Below, one piece after another: positions 24,881 through 33,897 of a stretch of 64,000 nucleotides of DNA. The notes under the pieces were generated by a model, which worked only from the letters and a program-made list of their open reading frames with translations, did no database searches and was not told the origin of the DNA. Both the position numbers and the translations under genes were made by a program. Every line of letters begins with the position of its first letter. Position 1 is the stretch's first letter. Source of the stretch: Marinibacterium anthonyi (GTDB lineage Bacteria > Pseudomonadota > Alphaproteobacteria > Rhodobacterales > Rhodobacteraceae); the NCBI GenBank assembly GCA_003217735.2, contig CP031585.1, positions 3,893,501-3,957,500 of the forward strand. Reading direction: 5' to 3'.

Positions 24881-25637
24881 GATCTCGCGTCCTCCTCGCG
24901 CTGCTTGCCCGTGTCCGGGGTTCTGCGACCCCGTTTTGCCTTTCAGCCTATGATGCTTTCGTTAATCCCCACAGGCCTATTCAATTGGTCTTTTCAATTG
25001 GCCGGTGTTTTGAGGCGACTTTTTCGATTCTGTGCCCCGTTGACCCGGATCCGGGTCAGTGTTCACGTTTGAGAAACAAAACTGCGGTCTGATCGGCAAT
25101 CGCCCCGGCAGCCCCCGCAATCCGCCGGATTCTCGCGCGTCTCGCGCCCAAATTTGGACACAAGCCAAAGGCTGTATGGGCGCATCTCAATTCATCCCCC
25201 TCCTAGGGCCCAGACCGCAGGATCGACGACAATGCGCACCACATTGCCCATCATCGCCCAAGCCTTCTGCGCCCGGCCCGATCAAACGGGTGATACAACC
25301 GCGCCGTCCCACCATCCCGCGTCACGATCACCAGCGGGTTTCGCCCTTGTATTGAACCGGATGGCGCCGTGTCGGCCTTCAGGGCCGGCGGATCACGGAT
25401 GCCGCCGTTTCCGATGGGCGGACGTGCTGACGCAGGTCGGCCAATCAATCCGGATGACGAAGCAGTTCCAAACCGCGGCATTGTTTCCCCGGGCAGGCCG
25501 ATCAACGGGATGTCCATGCAAATAGTGGAATATTGCCACCGGATTGCCGCAATCACGCCGCACCGACCCGCGATCAGGGCGCCGGGCAAAGGGCGCGGCC
25601 TGCCCTATGGGTTGCCCCGCACGGCCGGAGGAATGAC
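24881..25637. other. 757-bp non-coding region between gdhA and the TadG-like gene
   Basis: I see no supported gene here; the open frames present have atypical composition and no start signals. It contains the TTCAATTGG direct repeat (24980 and 24993), an 18-bp palindrome (25041-25058) and, at its right end, the GGAGG site of the TadG-like gene. Divergent promoters for gdhA and the pilus-type genes must lie in this gap. Confidence 0.5.
25041..25058. promoter_or_regulatory. 18-bp perfect palindrome upstream of gdhA
   Basis: TGACCCGGATCCGGGTCA, perfectly self-complementary, 161 bp upstream of the gdhA start. Two direct TTCAATTGG copies, 13 bp apart, lie between it and gdhA. It looks like a dimeric repressor or activator site; the regulator is unknown. 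Confidence 0.5.
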
Positions 25638-27416
25638 ATGAAGACGCAAAGGAAACCACGGATGCCAGCCAGGGCCGATCCCTTCGGGATCCGGCGCCTT
25701 GTCGGTGCCTTCTGGCACGACGAGGACGGCGGCATGGTGATCTTTTCCGTCTATGTCTTCCTGATCATGCTCATCGTGGGCGGCATCGGCATCGACGTGA
25801 TGCGGTTCGAACGGGACCGCACCATGGTGCAATACACGCTTGACCGTGCCGTGCTGGCCGCCGCCGACCTGGACCAGCAGCTGGATCCGGCCGCGGTGGT
25901 GCACGACTATTTCGACAAGGCCAACCTTGGCGAATACCTCTCAAGCGTCAGCGTCAGCGAAGGTCTGGGCTATCGCGTCGTGTCGGGCACCGCGCAGACC
26001 ACCTTTGCCACCCAGTTCATGCACATGACCGGGGTCGACACGCTGACGGCCAACGCGGCATCGACCGCCGAGGAACGCATCGACGGGGTCGAGATCTCGC
26101 TCGTGCTGGACGTGTCGGGGTCGATGAACAGCAACAGCCGGCTGACCAACCTGAAAAGCGCCGCGAAGGACTTTGTCGACGAGATGTTCGACAATTCCGA
26201 AGAGGGCAAGGTGTCGATCTCGATCGTGCCCTATGCGACGCAGGTCTCTCTGCCGGAAAACCTGTGGTCCTACCTGAACACCACGGACGAGGACGACGAC
26301 GCCACCATCGTCGCCCGCGAGGCGGCCAGCGGGAACATCCCCGGCTTCCCCCGCTGCATCAACTTCGAGGCCAGCGATTTCCTGGACACCTCGATCAGCC
26401 TGTCGCACCAGTACCAGCGGACGATGTTCTTCGACCCCTGGTACACCGCAGACGGGCGCGACGACGATCCGATGAACTATGTCACCCTACCGGTCTGCGA
26501 CCCGACGCCCAGCCGCGAAGTCATGGTGCTGGAGGACGACCGCGCGAAGATCAAATCCTTCATCGCCAACATGTGGGGCGGCGGGAACACCTCGATCGAC
26601 GTGGGCATGAAATGGGGCGTCGCGCTGATCGATCCGTCGATGCGATCGGTGGTTTCGTCCCTGGTGGCTGACGGCGATGTCTCGGCCAATTTCCAGGGCC
26701 GCCCGCTGGATTACGACGACAGCTCGTCGCTGAAGGTCATCGTGCTGATGACCGACGGGGCGAACACGGACCAGTATTTCATCAACGACGGCTACCGGGA
26801 CGGCATTTCCAACATCTGGTGGAACGAGCAGGAAGAGAAATATTCCGTCTATACCGGCGTCGAATGGAATTCCCAGACCGGCGCGTATGAACCCAGCTTC
26901 TACTGGCCCTTCAACGACACCTGGAACGACCACGCCTATGGCGAGGGCACGTACGAGGAAACCACCTACGATTACGAATGCCAGTCCTTCAAGAAGAACG
27001 GATCGTGCCGGTCGTACAAGCAGATCGCCACCACCGTGACGGTCGACGAACCCGGTTCGGCGGTCGAGGTCAGCTATGCCGACCTCTGGGCCTTCACCGA
27101 CATGCAGCGGGTGGTCAAGAACCTGTACGAACCCTGGATGGACAACAACGCCGCCTGGAACGACTGGTATTACGCGGTGCAGGATTCGATCGGCACCTCG
27201 ACCAAGAACACCCGCGTGTCCCGGATCTGCGACGCCGTGAAGGCCGAGAACGTGATCGTCTTCACCATCGGCTTCGAAGCACCGTCCGGCGGCCAGGCCG
27301 TGCTGAAGGATTGCGCCAGTTCGCCGGCCCATTACTTCGACGTCGACGGGCTTGAGATTGCCGATGCCTTCGCTGCCATCGCCTCGTCGATCCGGCAATT
27401 GCGGCTGACCCAATGA
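25638..27416 (+). CDS. TadG-like pilus-assembly protein with von Willebrand A domain
   Basis: 592 residues. A single N-terminal membrane helix (FSVYVFLIMLIVGGIGIDVM) in the TadG/TadE style is followed by a large extracytoplasmic part. The latter holds a vWA domain whose metal site DVSGS begins at D158, a second segment KVIVLMTDGANT near residue 370, and an aromatic-rich insert with two cysteines. TadG-like proteins help assemble Flp-type (tight adherence) pili. GGAGG lies six bases before the ATG. It overlaps the TadE-like gene by ATGA, but no other tad genes are present here. Confidence 0.85.
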   Translation: MKTQRKPRMPARADPFGIRRLVGAFWHDEDGGMVIFSVYVFLIMLIVGGIGIDVMRFERDRTMVQYTLDRAVLAAADLDQQLDPAAVVHDYFDKANLGEYLSSVSVSEGLGYRVVSGTAQTTFATQFMHMTGVDTLTANAASTAEERIDGVEISLVLDVSGSMNSNSRLTNLKSAAKDFVDEMFDNSEEGKVSISIVPYATQVSLPENLWSYLNTTDEDDDATIVAREAASGNIPGFPRCINFEASDFLDTSISLSHQYQRTMFFDPWYTADGRDDDPMNYVTLPVCDPTPSREVMVLEDDRAKIKSFIANMWGGGNTSIDVGMKWGVALIDPSMRSVVSSLVADGDVSANFQGRPLDYDDSSSLKVIVLMTDGANTDQYFINDGYRDGISNIWWNEQEEKYSVYTGVEWNSQTGAYEPSFYWPFNDTWNDHAYGEGTYEETTYDYECQSFKKNGSCRSYKQIATTVTVDEPGSAVEVSYADLWAFTDMQRVVKNLYEPWMDNNAAWNDWYYAVQDSIGTSTKNTRVSRICDAVKAENVIVFTIGFEAPSGGQAVLKDCASSPAHYFDVDGLEIADAFAAIASSIRQLRLTQ

Positions 27417-27958
27417 TGCGCCTGCGCCCCCTTCTGCGCCGTTTCCTGGGCCGGTTCGCGCGATCCGAACGCGGGTCCAGCACGATCGAATTCGCCATCA
27501 CCGTGCCGGCGATGCTGTTCATGCTGGTCTCGGCGGTGGACATGGGGTTCGTGTCGCTGCGCTATGGCATGCTGGAAAGCGCCGTCGACCAGGTCGTGCG
27601 CGAGATCCGGCTTGGCACCGGGTCCGCCCCCCAGCACGACGAGATCAAGGCAAAGATCTGCGCCAGGGCCGGCTTCATCGAGGATTGCGACACGTCGCTG
27701 CGGCTGGAGATGATCCAGGTCGATCCCCGCGCCTGGGTCGAACCCACGGCCGAGGCGGATTGCACCGACAAGTCCGAAGAGGTGTCGCCGGTGCGGAACT
27801 TTGTCAACGGGCTGGACAACCAGCTGATGATCATGCGCGTCTGCGCCAAGGTGAACCCGGTCTTCGCCAACTGGGGGCTGGGCGCCAACATGGTCAAGGA
27901 TGCCGCCGGGCAATTCGCGCTGGTCTCGTCGACCGCCTTCGTCCAGGAACCCCGCTAG
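27413..27958 (+). CDS. TadE-like minor pseudopilin
   Basis: 181 residues with a basic N-terminus, the TadE-like segment RGSSTIEFAITVPAMLFMLV as the single membrane helix (about 21-45), and an extracytoplasmic part with four or five cysteines. The conserved Glu five residues into the hydrophobic stretch is the class hallmark. It overlaps the TadG-like gene by 4 bp. Its TAG stop shares the tetramer CTAG (27955-27958) with the stop of the convergent TetR gene. Confidence 0.85.
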   Translation: MMRLRPLLRRFLGRFARSERGSSTIEFAITVPAMLFMLVSAVDMGFVSLRYGMLESAVDQVVREIRLGTGSAPQHDEIKAKICARAGFIEDCDTSLRLEMIQVDPRAWVEPTAEADCTDKSEEVSPVRNFVNGLDNQLMIMRVCAKVNPVFANWGLGANMVKDAAGQFALVSSTAFVQEPR

Positions 27959-28557
27959 GGTCGGACCCCGGTGCCCGCGACCAGCCGGCGCACCATCCCG
28001 CAATAGATATCCGCCACCTCGTCACGGCTCAGCCGGCCGCTTTCGCGGTACCATGTCGTCACACCCGTCAGCATCGCGATCACCGCCAGCGTCACCACCT
28101 TGGGATCGGGCACGTCAAAGACGCCCGCCGCGACACCGTCCTGCAGGATGCCCTGCAGCTCGTCCTCGTAGGCATGGCGCAGCGCTTCGATCTCGCCGAA
28201 ATTCTCGGGCGTGAGGTTGCGCAGTTCCATGTAGGCGATGAAGACCGCGTCGGGCCGTTCCAGGTGATACTGGACGTGGAACCGCGTGAATCCGTCCAGC
28301 CGCGCGACCGGGTCGGGGCCGTCGTCCTGATCGGCGCGCGCGGCCAGAAGGTCTTCGAGATGCGCGCGCATGAGGCCGGCCAGCAGGCTTTGCTTGTCGG
28401 CGGTGTAATTGTAAAGCGCGCCGGCCTGCACGCCCACGTCCGACGCGATCTGACGCATCGAGACGGCGGCATAGCCATGTTCGGCGAACAGGCGCAGCGC
28501 GGCCTCCCTGATGCGGGGCCCGGTGATGTCTGAATGCGAGCCGGTCGTGCGTGCCAT
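27955..28557 (-). CDS. TetR family transcriptional regulator
   Basis: About 200 residues from the ATG at 28557 (an ATG 14 codons earlier is possible). The N-terminal helix-turn-helix reads REAALRLFAEHGYAAVSMRQI followed by GVQAGALYNYTADKQSLL; the larger C-terminal ligand domain includes FHVQYHLERPDAVFIAYMELRNL, seen in acyl-CoA-responsive regulators such as FadR/AcrR types. A GAAC-GCTT-GTTC inverted repeat lies upstream at about 28579-28590 and may be an autoregulatory site. The target genes are not evident from position. Confidence 0.85.
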   Translation of the reverse strand: MARTTGSHSDITGPRIREAALRLFAEHGYAAVSMRQIASDVGVQAGALYNYTADKQSLLAGLMRAHLEDLLAARADQDDGPDPVARLDGFTRFHVQYHLERPDAVFIAYMELRNLTPENFGEIEALRHAYEDELQGILQDGVAAGVFDVPDPKVVTLAVIAMLTGVTTWYRESGRLSRDEVADIYCGMVRRLVAGTGVRP

Positions 28558-28680
28558 GCGGGCGAGATTATTCGAACAAGCGTTCAGATAAAACCCCATC
28601 CGTGCGGGGGCAGTTGCGATGGGGGGCGGGATCGGGCATCACCATCGGGCGCCCTATGGCGGCGCGTGAAGGATCCGCCC

Positions 28681-28986
28681 ATGTTGCACCGCCCTGCCCT
28701 GCCTGTCCTTGCCCTGACCCTTGGTCTGGCGCTGGCCGGGTGCATCCAGGTACCCGAACTGGACGAGATCGGCGATCCGAAAGCCCAAAGCGCCGATTAC
28801 CCCGACCTGATCCCGCTGGGCCCCGTCGTCGCGCGCAGCACGGATCCGGTGCAGGCCTCGGCCGAGTTGAAGGCGGACCTGACGGGGCGGACCGCCGCGC
28901 TGCAGCGCCGGGCCGATGCCTTGCGCCAGACCGACGTGCTGGACGAAGAGGCGCGCCAGAGGCTGCTGACCGGGCTGGGGCAATAA
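28681..28986 (+). CDS. Small lipoprotein
   Basis: 101 residues with a lipoprotein signal: hydrophobic core PALPVLALTLGLALAGC, lipobox LAGC, lipidated residue C21. The mature part is short, with a proline-rich linker (VPELDEIGDPK) and a C-terminal amphipathic helix (AALQRRADALRQTDVLDEEARQRLL). AAGGA lies seven bases before the ATG. It converges with the BatD-like gene 1 bp away. Function unknown; membrane anchoring is predicted. Confidence 0.75.
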   Translation: MLHRPALPVLALTLGLALAGCIQVPELDEIGDPKAQSADYPDLIPLGPVVARSTDPVQASAELKADLTGRTAALQRRADALRQTDVLDEEARQRLLTGLGQ

Positions 28987-28987
28987 C

Positions 28988-30163
28988 TCAGCTGTCCAGG
29001 CTGCCCAGGAACCGGCGGCGGAACCCGCGCAGGTCCGTTTTCGCGCCCCCCCCGAACAGTACCGCCTCAAGCGCCCGCAGCGCCGATGTGCCCTCCGTTC
29101 CGGCCGCGTGCCGCATCCGGATCCGCTGTGCCGCCCGCCACGCGCCCGGCGCATCGCCCCGGCGCGCGGCACGGGCCAGCGCGCGCTGATCGGGGTGCAG
29201 GCCCAGCCGCCACAGGATATCCTCGCGCCGGCCCAGGCCGCGGCCGATCAGAAGACCGCCAAGGCCCAGCAACACCCCCGCCCCCAGCATCCCCAGCATC
29301 AGACCGCCGCGCGCCCGCCCCGGCGGCGGGGGCGCGGCAAGGTCCGCCATCGCCTCCCCCCGCACCGCCACCCGCTGCGGAGAGATCGTGACCACCCGCA
29401 TCTCGCGCGCGACGGTGTCGAAATAGGAAATCTCGATCGGCTCGACGATGGCCGACGGCGGGGTCTGCGGCATCACCGTCCAGCGCCAGAAGGCCACCGC
29501 GATGGGCCCCTTGGACGACAGGTCGACCAGGCGCTTTTCGGGATGCGGAAAGATCACCGCACCGGGGCTTTTCATTTCGGGCATCGGCGGCAGCAGGTCG
29601 GGCGAGATCCCCAGCGCCTCGACCCGGATCATCCGCAGCACGCCTTCGCCTTCGCCCAGCTGATCGGGCGCATTGGACCAGTCGTCCGAGATCCTGAGCT
29701 GCCTGACCGGCAACCACCAGCCATCGACGGCCGGTTTCGGCGCGATCTCGATCCGGATCGGGTCGGACCGGATGTCGTGATCGACCCACTTGTTGTGCGG
29801 CCCCAGCAGGGTCAGCCGATGGGTGAAAGCGCCGATTTCCAGCGTACCGGCGCGTTCGGGAAACAGCGCCATGCGCCGGCGGAAGACCTTGACCGGATAG
29901 CCGTCGACCCGCTGGTCGGACCAGTAATCGGTGCCCAGCTGCATCCAGCTGAACCCGTCCAGGTCGGGCTGGATCATCGTCTCGCGGATGATCGGCAGGC
30001 GAAATGTGCCTTCCAGCGTGATCAGAACCATCTCGCCCACGTAGGGCACCGCCGGCCCCTCCTCGACCCGGACCGTCAGCTGCAGGTCGCCCGACTTGAC
30101 GTCCTGCGCGTGGATCCCGTTGGGAACAGCGATGACCAGCAGAACCAGCAGAAGCCATCTCAT
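28988..30163 (-). CDS. BatD-like membrane protein
   Basis: 391 residues: signal peptide to about IHAQ, a large periplasmic part of beta-type sequence (VRVEEGPAVPYVGEMVLITLEGTF, RMALFPERAGTLEIG), one membrane helix (LMLGMLGAGVLLGLGGLLIG) and a basic cytoplasmic tail. This is the BatD layout. BatD works with the vWA proteins BatA/BatB in an envelope-stress or aerotolerance system that is poorly understood. It is the last gene of the seven-gene run; its ATG overlaps the stop of the TPR-protein gene. Confidence 0.75.
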   Translation of the reverse strand: MRWLLLVLLVIAVPNGIHAQDVKSGDLQLTVRVEEGPAVPYVGEMVLITLEGTFRLPIIRETMIQPDLDGFSWMQLGTDYWSDQRVDGYPVKVFRRRMALFPERAGTLEIGAFTHRLTLLGPHNKWVDHDIRSDPIRIEIAPKPAVDGWWLPVRQLRISDDWSNAPDQLGEGEGVLRMIRVEALGISPDLLPPMPEMKSPGAVIFPHPEKRLVDLSSKGPIAVAFWRWTVMPQTPPSAIVEPIEISYFDTVAREMRVVTISPQRVAVRGEAMADLAAPPPPGRARGGLMLGMLGAGVLLGLGGLLIGRGLGRREDILWRLGLHPDQRALARAARRGDAPGAWRAAQRIRMRHAAGTEGTSALRALEAVLFGGGAKTDLRGFRRRFLGSLDS

Positions 30164-30855
30164 CGCGGATCCTCCGGTTCCGGCGGCGACAGCCCTTCCG
30201 CGATCCGCCGCTTGCGTTCCTCGTAGATCCGGGCGGCCAGGTATTCGCCCGGCACGTCGGCCAGCGTGCGCAGCCAGCGGTCGTTGGCCAGCATGAAGCG
30301 GTCGTCGAACTGCTTGCGCACGGCCCGCTGCTCGCGCGAGACCAGTTCGGCCATGCCCAGCGACGTGCCGGTGTTCGTCGCCTCGTCCCCGGTGCCGGCG
30401 GCGCGGACATTGCCCAGCCCGATCTCGGCCTCGGCCACGGGGCCGTCCTTTTCGCGTTCCACGATGGCAAAGGCGGCCTCGGTGCTGATGGCGGTGCCGG
30501 CGTAGACGCGCGAGATCAGTTCGAAATTGGCCTGCGCCTGATGATCCTGCGGGTCGGCGGCGATGGCCCTGTCAAAGGCTTCCAGCGCCGCAGCATAGCG
30601 GCCCGCACGGGCCAGCGTGACGCCGGTGTTGTAATCCGCGCCCGGCGCGCGGGCGAAGTCACCGGCGGCCTTGTCGTATTGTCCCGCGCGCGCCTCTGCC
30701 GTGCCCAGCCAGGCGGGATCCCTCAGAAGCATGCGCGCCGGGCCGGTCAGCCCGACGGCCAGGGCCAGCCGCCCGAACGGCGCCGTACCGCCGCAGAGGA
30801 TCGCGAGGCCGAGGCAGGCCGCCGCACCGATCGCGAGGATCACGGGCGCCTTCAT
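30160..30855 (-). CDS. BatC-like TPR protein
   Basis: 231 residues from the ATG at 30855 (GGAGGG four bases upstream), overlapping the upstream stop. After one N-terminal membrane helix come TPR-like units: ARAGQYDKAAGDFARAPGADY and VTLARAGRYAAALEAFDRAIAADP. The rest is acidic and charged with MAELVSREQRAVRKQFDD. TPR proteins next to BatA/BatB are called BatC. A long N-terminal extension of the frame is out of keeping with the family and is not used. Confidence 0.75.
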   Translation of the reverse strand: MKAPVILAIGAAACLGLAILCGGTAPFGRLALAVGLTGPARMLLRDPAWLGTAEARAGQYDKAAGDFARAPGADYNTGVTLARAGRYAAALEAFDRAIAADPQDHQAQANFELISRVYAGTAISTEAAFAIVEREKDGPVAEAEIGLGNVRAAGTGDEATNTGTSLGMAELVSREQRAVRKQFDDRFMLANDRWLRTLADVPGEYLAARIYEERKRRIAEGLSPPEPEDPR

Positions 30856-31739
30856 GACGCCCTCCGGAACAGGAGGGCCGCGCAGATCAGCGCCGGGATC
30901 AGCAGCCAGCGGCCCAGGTCGTCGAGGTAAAGCAGCGCGATGTCGGTGGCGCCAAGGCGTGTCACCCGGCCCCTCGCGATCGCGTCGGTCAGGGCGCTGG
31001 CCTGCGCCGCGGCAAAACCCGCCCCCCCGCCGGCCTCGGCCAGGGCCGCCAACCCGTCGTGCGGCGTGGCCGAAACCGTCCACAGACGCGCGCCTTCGCC
31101 GACGAGGCGGCGCGCGGTGGCGGTAGCGGTGTCATCCAGGCCACCACCGTCGGAGAACAGCACCACGTCCCCCGCAACGATCCGCGCCTCGCTCAGCAGA
31201 TCGCCGGCGCGGGCCAGCGCCAGCGCCGGGCGGCTGCCGGGGTCGGGCACGATACTGTCGTCCAGCAGCGCCACGGTCAGGCCCAGCTGTGTCGTGTCCG
31301 TGGTCATCGGTGCGGCAAGGTAGGTGTCGCCGGCATAGACGATCAGCGCGGCGGGCCGCGATCCAAGACGCGCCAGGACCACCCGCGCGGCGGTCCTCAG
31401 CGGCTCCAGCGCATCGCCTTCGGTGACCGATGGCGACAGGTCCATGACCAGAACCACGCCGTCGAGGTTGCGGAAACTGGGCGCATCGCGCCGCTCGGTC
31501 GCGGGGCCGGCCAGGGCCAGCACGACACAGGCGCCGGCCAGCAGCGGGATCAGTGCCGCGCGCCCCGTCCGCGCCTCGGGCACCCGGCCGATCCGCGCCA
31601 TGGCGGCCAACAGCACCGGATCCACCGCCGCCTTCCAGGCCCCCAGGGCCGCCGGACGGCGCAGCACGATCACCGCCAGCGCCACCAGCACCGGCAGCGC
31701 CAGAAGCCACCAGGGCCGCAGCAGGACAAGCCCGGTCAT
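30852..31739 (-). CDS. BatB-like von Willebrand A membrane protein
   Basis: 295 residues from the ATG at 31739. Two membrane helices near the N-terminus (WWLLALPVLVALAVIVL and ALIPLLAGACVVLALAG) are followed by a periplasmic vWA domain and a C-terminal helix (LLIPALICAALLF). The metal-binding site is DLSPS (D100, S102, S104), with proline at a usually variable position. Genes on both sides overlap by 4 bp, so stoichiometric expression with BatA and BatC is likely. Confidence 0.78.
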   Translation of the reverse strand: MTGLVLLRPWWLLALPVLVALAVIVLRRPAALGAWKAAVDPVLLAAMARIGRVPEARTGRAALIPLLAGACVVLALAGPATERRDAPSFRNLDGVVLVMDLSPSVTEGDALEPLRTAARVVLARLGSRPAALIVYAGDTYLAAPMTTDTTQLGLTVALLDDSIVPDPGSRPALALARAGDLLSEARIVAGDVVLFSDGGGLDDTATATARRLVGEGARLWTVSATPHDGLAALAEAGGGAGFAAAQASALTDAIARGRVTRLGATDIALLYLDDLGRWLLIPALICAALLFRRAS

Positions 31740-32698
31740 GCATCCCTCCCGGCCAGCGGGATCGCGGCCAGGCAGCACAGCGCGGCGATGGCGGGCCAGA
31801 TCCAGAGCGGGCGATAGATCTCGGCCGGGACACCGGCGCGTTCGGTGGATTCCAGGCGGTCCAGCGCCGTGGCGACCGCTTGCAGATCTTCCATCGTGCG
31901 CACCCGGAAGGTTTCTCCGCCGCTCATCTCGGCCATCGCCTTCAGCGTCGCGGCATCGACCACGCCGCGTTCGCCCTGTTCGGCGGTGGTCAGGTCCTTG
32001 GGTCCCAGGGCGATGGTGTGGATGCGGATCCCCATGCCGGATGCCAGTTTCGCAACGTCCCGCGGCCGCGCCGCGCCGGAATTGTTGGCCCCGTCCGACA
32101 GCAGCACGACCACCTTGGTCGCGGCCTCCGACGCCTCAAGGCGTTTCATGGCCAGCCCCAGCCCGTCGCCGATATTGGTCGCCCGGCCGGAAATGCCGAT
32201 GACCGCCTCCTCGATGGTGCGCGCGATGGCTTCGACATCATAGGACAGCGGCGCGGCCACGTAGGCGTCGGACCCGAAGATCACCAGCCCCACGCGGTCC
32301 CCGCCCCGGCCGCGCACGAAGGCGCCGCCGACGCGCTTGACCGCCTCCAGCCGGCTGATCTCGCGCCCCTCCAGAAAGAAATCCTCGCGCACCATGGATC
32401 CCGACAGGTCGAGCGCGATCATCAGGTCGCGCCCCGTCACCGGCAGGGCGGGGGTGGGCACGATCTGGCGGGGTCCGGCCAGCGCGACGACCAGCAGGAT
32501 CCACGCGGTCCAGGGCAAAAGCGTGCGGATCCGGGCGGCGCGGGTGACCGCGCCGGCGCCGCGCGACGCGAACCAGCTGACCGTCGCCTCGGGCGCGATC
32601 AGGGCCGGGTCGGCCTGGCGGACGGGGGGCAGAAGCCGCAGCAGCAGCCAGGGCACGGGCAGCAGCAGCAGGACAAGCGGGGTGGCCAGCGACAGCAT
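31736..32698 (-). CDS. BatA-like von Willebrand A membrane protein
   Basis: 320 residues. N-terminal helix (ATPLVLLLLPVPWLLLRLL), second helix (WILLVVALAGP), then a vWA domain with an intact metal site DLSGS (D97, S99, S101), IFGSDAYVAAPLSYD, ISGRATNIGDGLG and VVLLSDGANNSG, and a C-terminal helix. BatA-type proteins are paired with BatB in this gene set. The gene overlaps BatB by 4 bp and starts 1 bp after the DUF4381 gene. Confidence 0.82.
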   Translation of the reverse strand: MLSLATPLVLLLLPVPWLLLRLLPPVRQADPALIAPEATVSWFASRGAGAVTRAARIRTLLPWTAWILLVVALAGPRQIVPTPALPVTGRDLMIALDLSGSMVREDFFLEGREISRLEAVKRVGGAFVRGRGGDRVGLVIFGSDAYVAAPLSYDVEAIARTIEEAVIGISGRATNIGDGLGLAMKRLEASEAATKVVVLLSDGANNSGAARPRDVAKLASGMGIRIHTIALGPKDLTTAEQGERGVVDAATLKAMAEMSGGETFRVRTMEDLQAVATALDRLESTERAGVPAEIYRPLWIWPAIAALCCLAAIPLAGRDA

Positions 32699-32699
32699 C

Positions 32700-33053
32700 T
32701 CAGCGCGCCTCGCGCAGGGCCCGTTCGACCTCTGCCGCCGGGGGAAGGCCGCCGGGGCGGTAGAGACCGGCGCGGTAGTGCTGCACGGCCTCGGGCGCGC
32801 GGGCCTGCAACAGGGACAGAAGCGCGGGCACGCGGACCTCGTCGGGCTGGTCCGCCAGCGCCGCGATCTGTTGCTGCAGATCGGGCGGGCGGACCTTGCG
32901 GCGGGTCAGGCGCAGGGCCATCGGCGCGGCCAAGGCCGCCAGGGCCAGGCCAATGCCCAAAGCCGCGGCGATGTCGGCCAGGGCCTGCCAGGGCACGTCC
33001 GGCGGCAGGCGCAGACCGTAAAGTCCGGCCAGCGGATCAGGCTCAGTTGACAT
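32700..33053 (-). CDS. DUF4381 domain membrane protein
   Basis: 117 residues with the typical DUF4381 pattern: DPLAGLYGLRLPPDVPWQ, then a membrane helix (IAAALGIGLALAALAAP), a basic loop and a cytoplasmic tail ending with a helix [23 protein letters not shown]4381 proteins occur only in MoxR/DUF58/vWA operons. It overlaps the upstream DUF58 gene by 11 bp. Function unknown. Confidence 0.82.
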   Translation of the reverse strand: MSTEPDPLAGLYGLRLPPDVPWQALADIAAALGIGLALAALAAPMALRLTRRKVRPPDLQQQIAALADQPDEVRVPALLSLLQARAPEAVQHYRAGLYRPGGLPPAAEVERALREAR

Positions 33054-33897
33054 GCGCCCCGTCCAGGATCTGCAGGATGCGGTCCGGCGGCATGGCCGGA
33101 TCGATCAGCACCTCGCCGGTCTCGGCCCTCTCATCGGCCACTTCGGCCATGGTCGCCCGCACCACCCGGCCCGACGGCGTGGCCAGCCGGTAGATCCCCG
33201 CCGGCAGGCCCTGCCGCACCCCGTCGCCGATGCGGATCCGCCGCAGCTCTCCCCTGTCGGCCAGTTCCGCCAACCGCACGTCCAGCGCACCACCGGGCGC
33301 GTCGAAGCCGCTGGCCAGACAGATCTCTCCACGCCGGCCCGCCACGCGCAACACCTTCTCCAGCGCGACATCCAGCGGCGGGTCCTCCAGCCCCTGCCGG
33401 GCGGAATCAAGCGCCGCCGCATGCGCGCGAACCAGCGCGCCAATCACCGCCAGCATCGCCCGGGTCCGCCCGCGCGCCGGAACCACGACCTGGCCCTGCG
33501 CCGTCAGCGCCACGGCCCCCACCCTTCCCCCTGCCTCGACCGCGCGCCAGCCCAGCAGGACCAGCGCCTCGGCCGCCGCAACGGACCGGAAGGCGCGGCG
33601 CACGCCCCAGAGCATCGAAGGCCGGAAATCGGCAACCAGCAGCACCGTGCGGTCGCGGTCGGCATGGTGGGTGCGCACGTGCAGGTGGCCGGTGCGCGCG
33701 GTCACGTTGCGGTCGACCGCGCGGGCGTCGTCGCCGGGCACATAGCCACGGATGTCGGCCACGTCCTGCCCTTGTCCCTTCTGGCGGGCCCGGAAGGTGC
33801 CCGGCAGACCGCCCAGCCCCTCGGGCATCCGGGGCGCGACGCCCGCCAGCCCGCGCAGGGCGACCAGATCCGCCGCCTGCAGGACGGCGCCGGTCAT
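33043..33897 (-). CDS. DUF58 domain protein
   Basis: 284 residues with the DUF58 core: FRARQKGQGQDVADIRGYVPGD, DARAVDRNVTARTGHLHVR and VLLVADFRPSMLWGVRR, the last part of a degenerate vWA-like domain. In many DUF58 proteins the second segment has DW; here it is DR. DUF58 proteins pair with MoxR ATPases in the same operon, as here, where the start overlaps the moxR-like stop by 4 bp. Confidence 0.85.
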   Translation of the reverse strand: MTGAVLQAADLVALRGLAGVAPRMPEGLGGLPGTFRARQKGQGQDVADIRGYVPGDDARAVDRNVTARTGHLHVRTHHADRDRTVLLVADFRPSMLWGVRRAFRSVAAAEALVLLGWRAVEAGGRVGAVALTAQGQVVVPARGRTRAMLAVIGALVRAHAAALDSARQGLEDPPLDVALEKVLRVAGRRGEICLASGFDAPGGALDVRLAELADRGELRRIRIGDGVRQGLPAGIYRLATPSGRVVRATMAEVADERAETGEVLIDPAMPPDRILQILDGAHVN

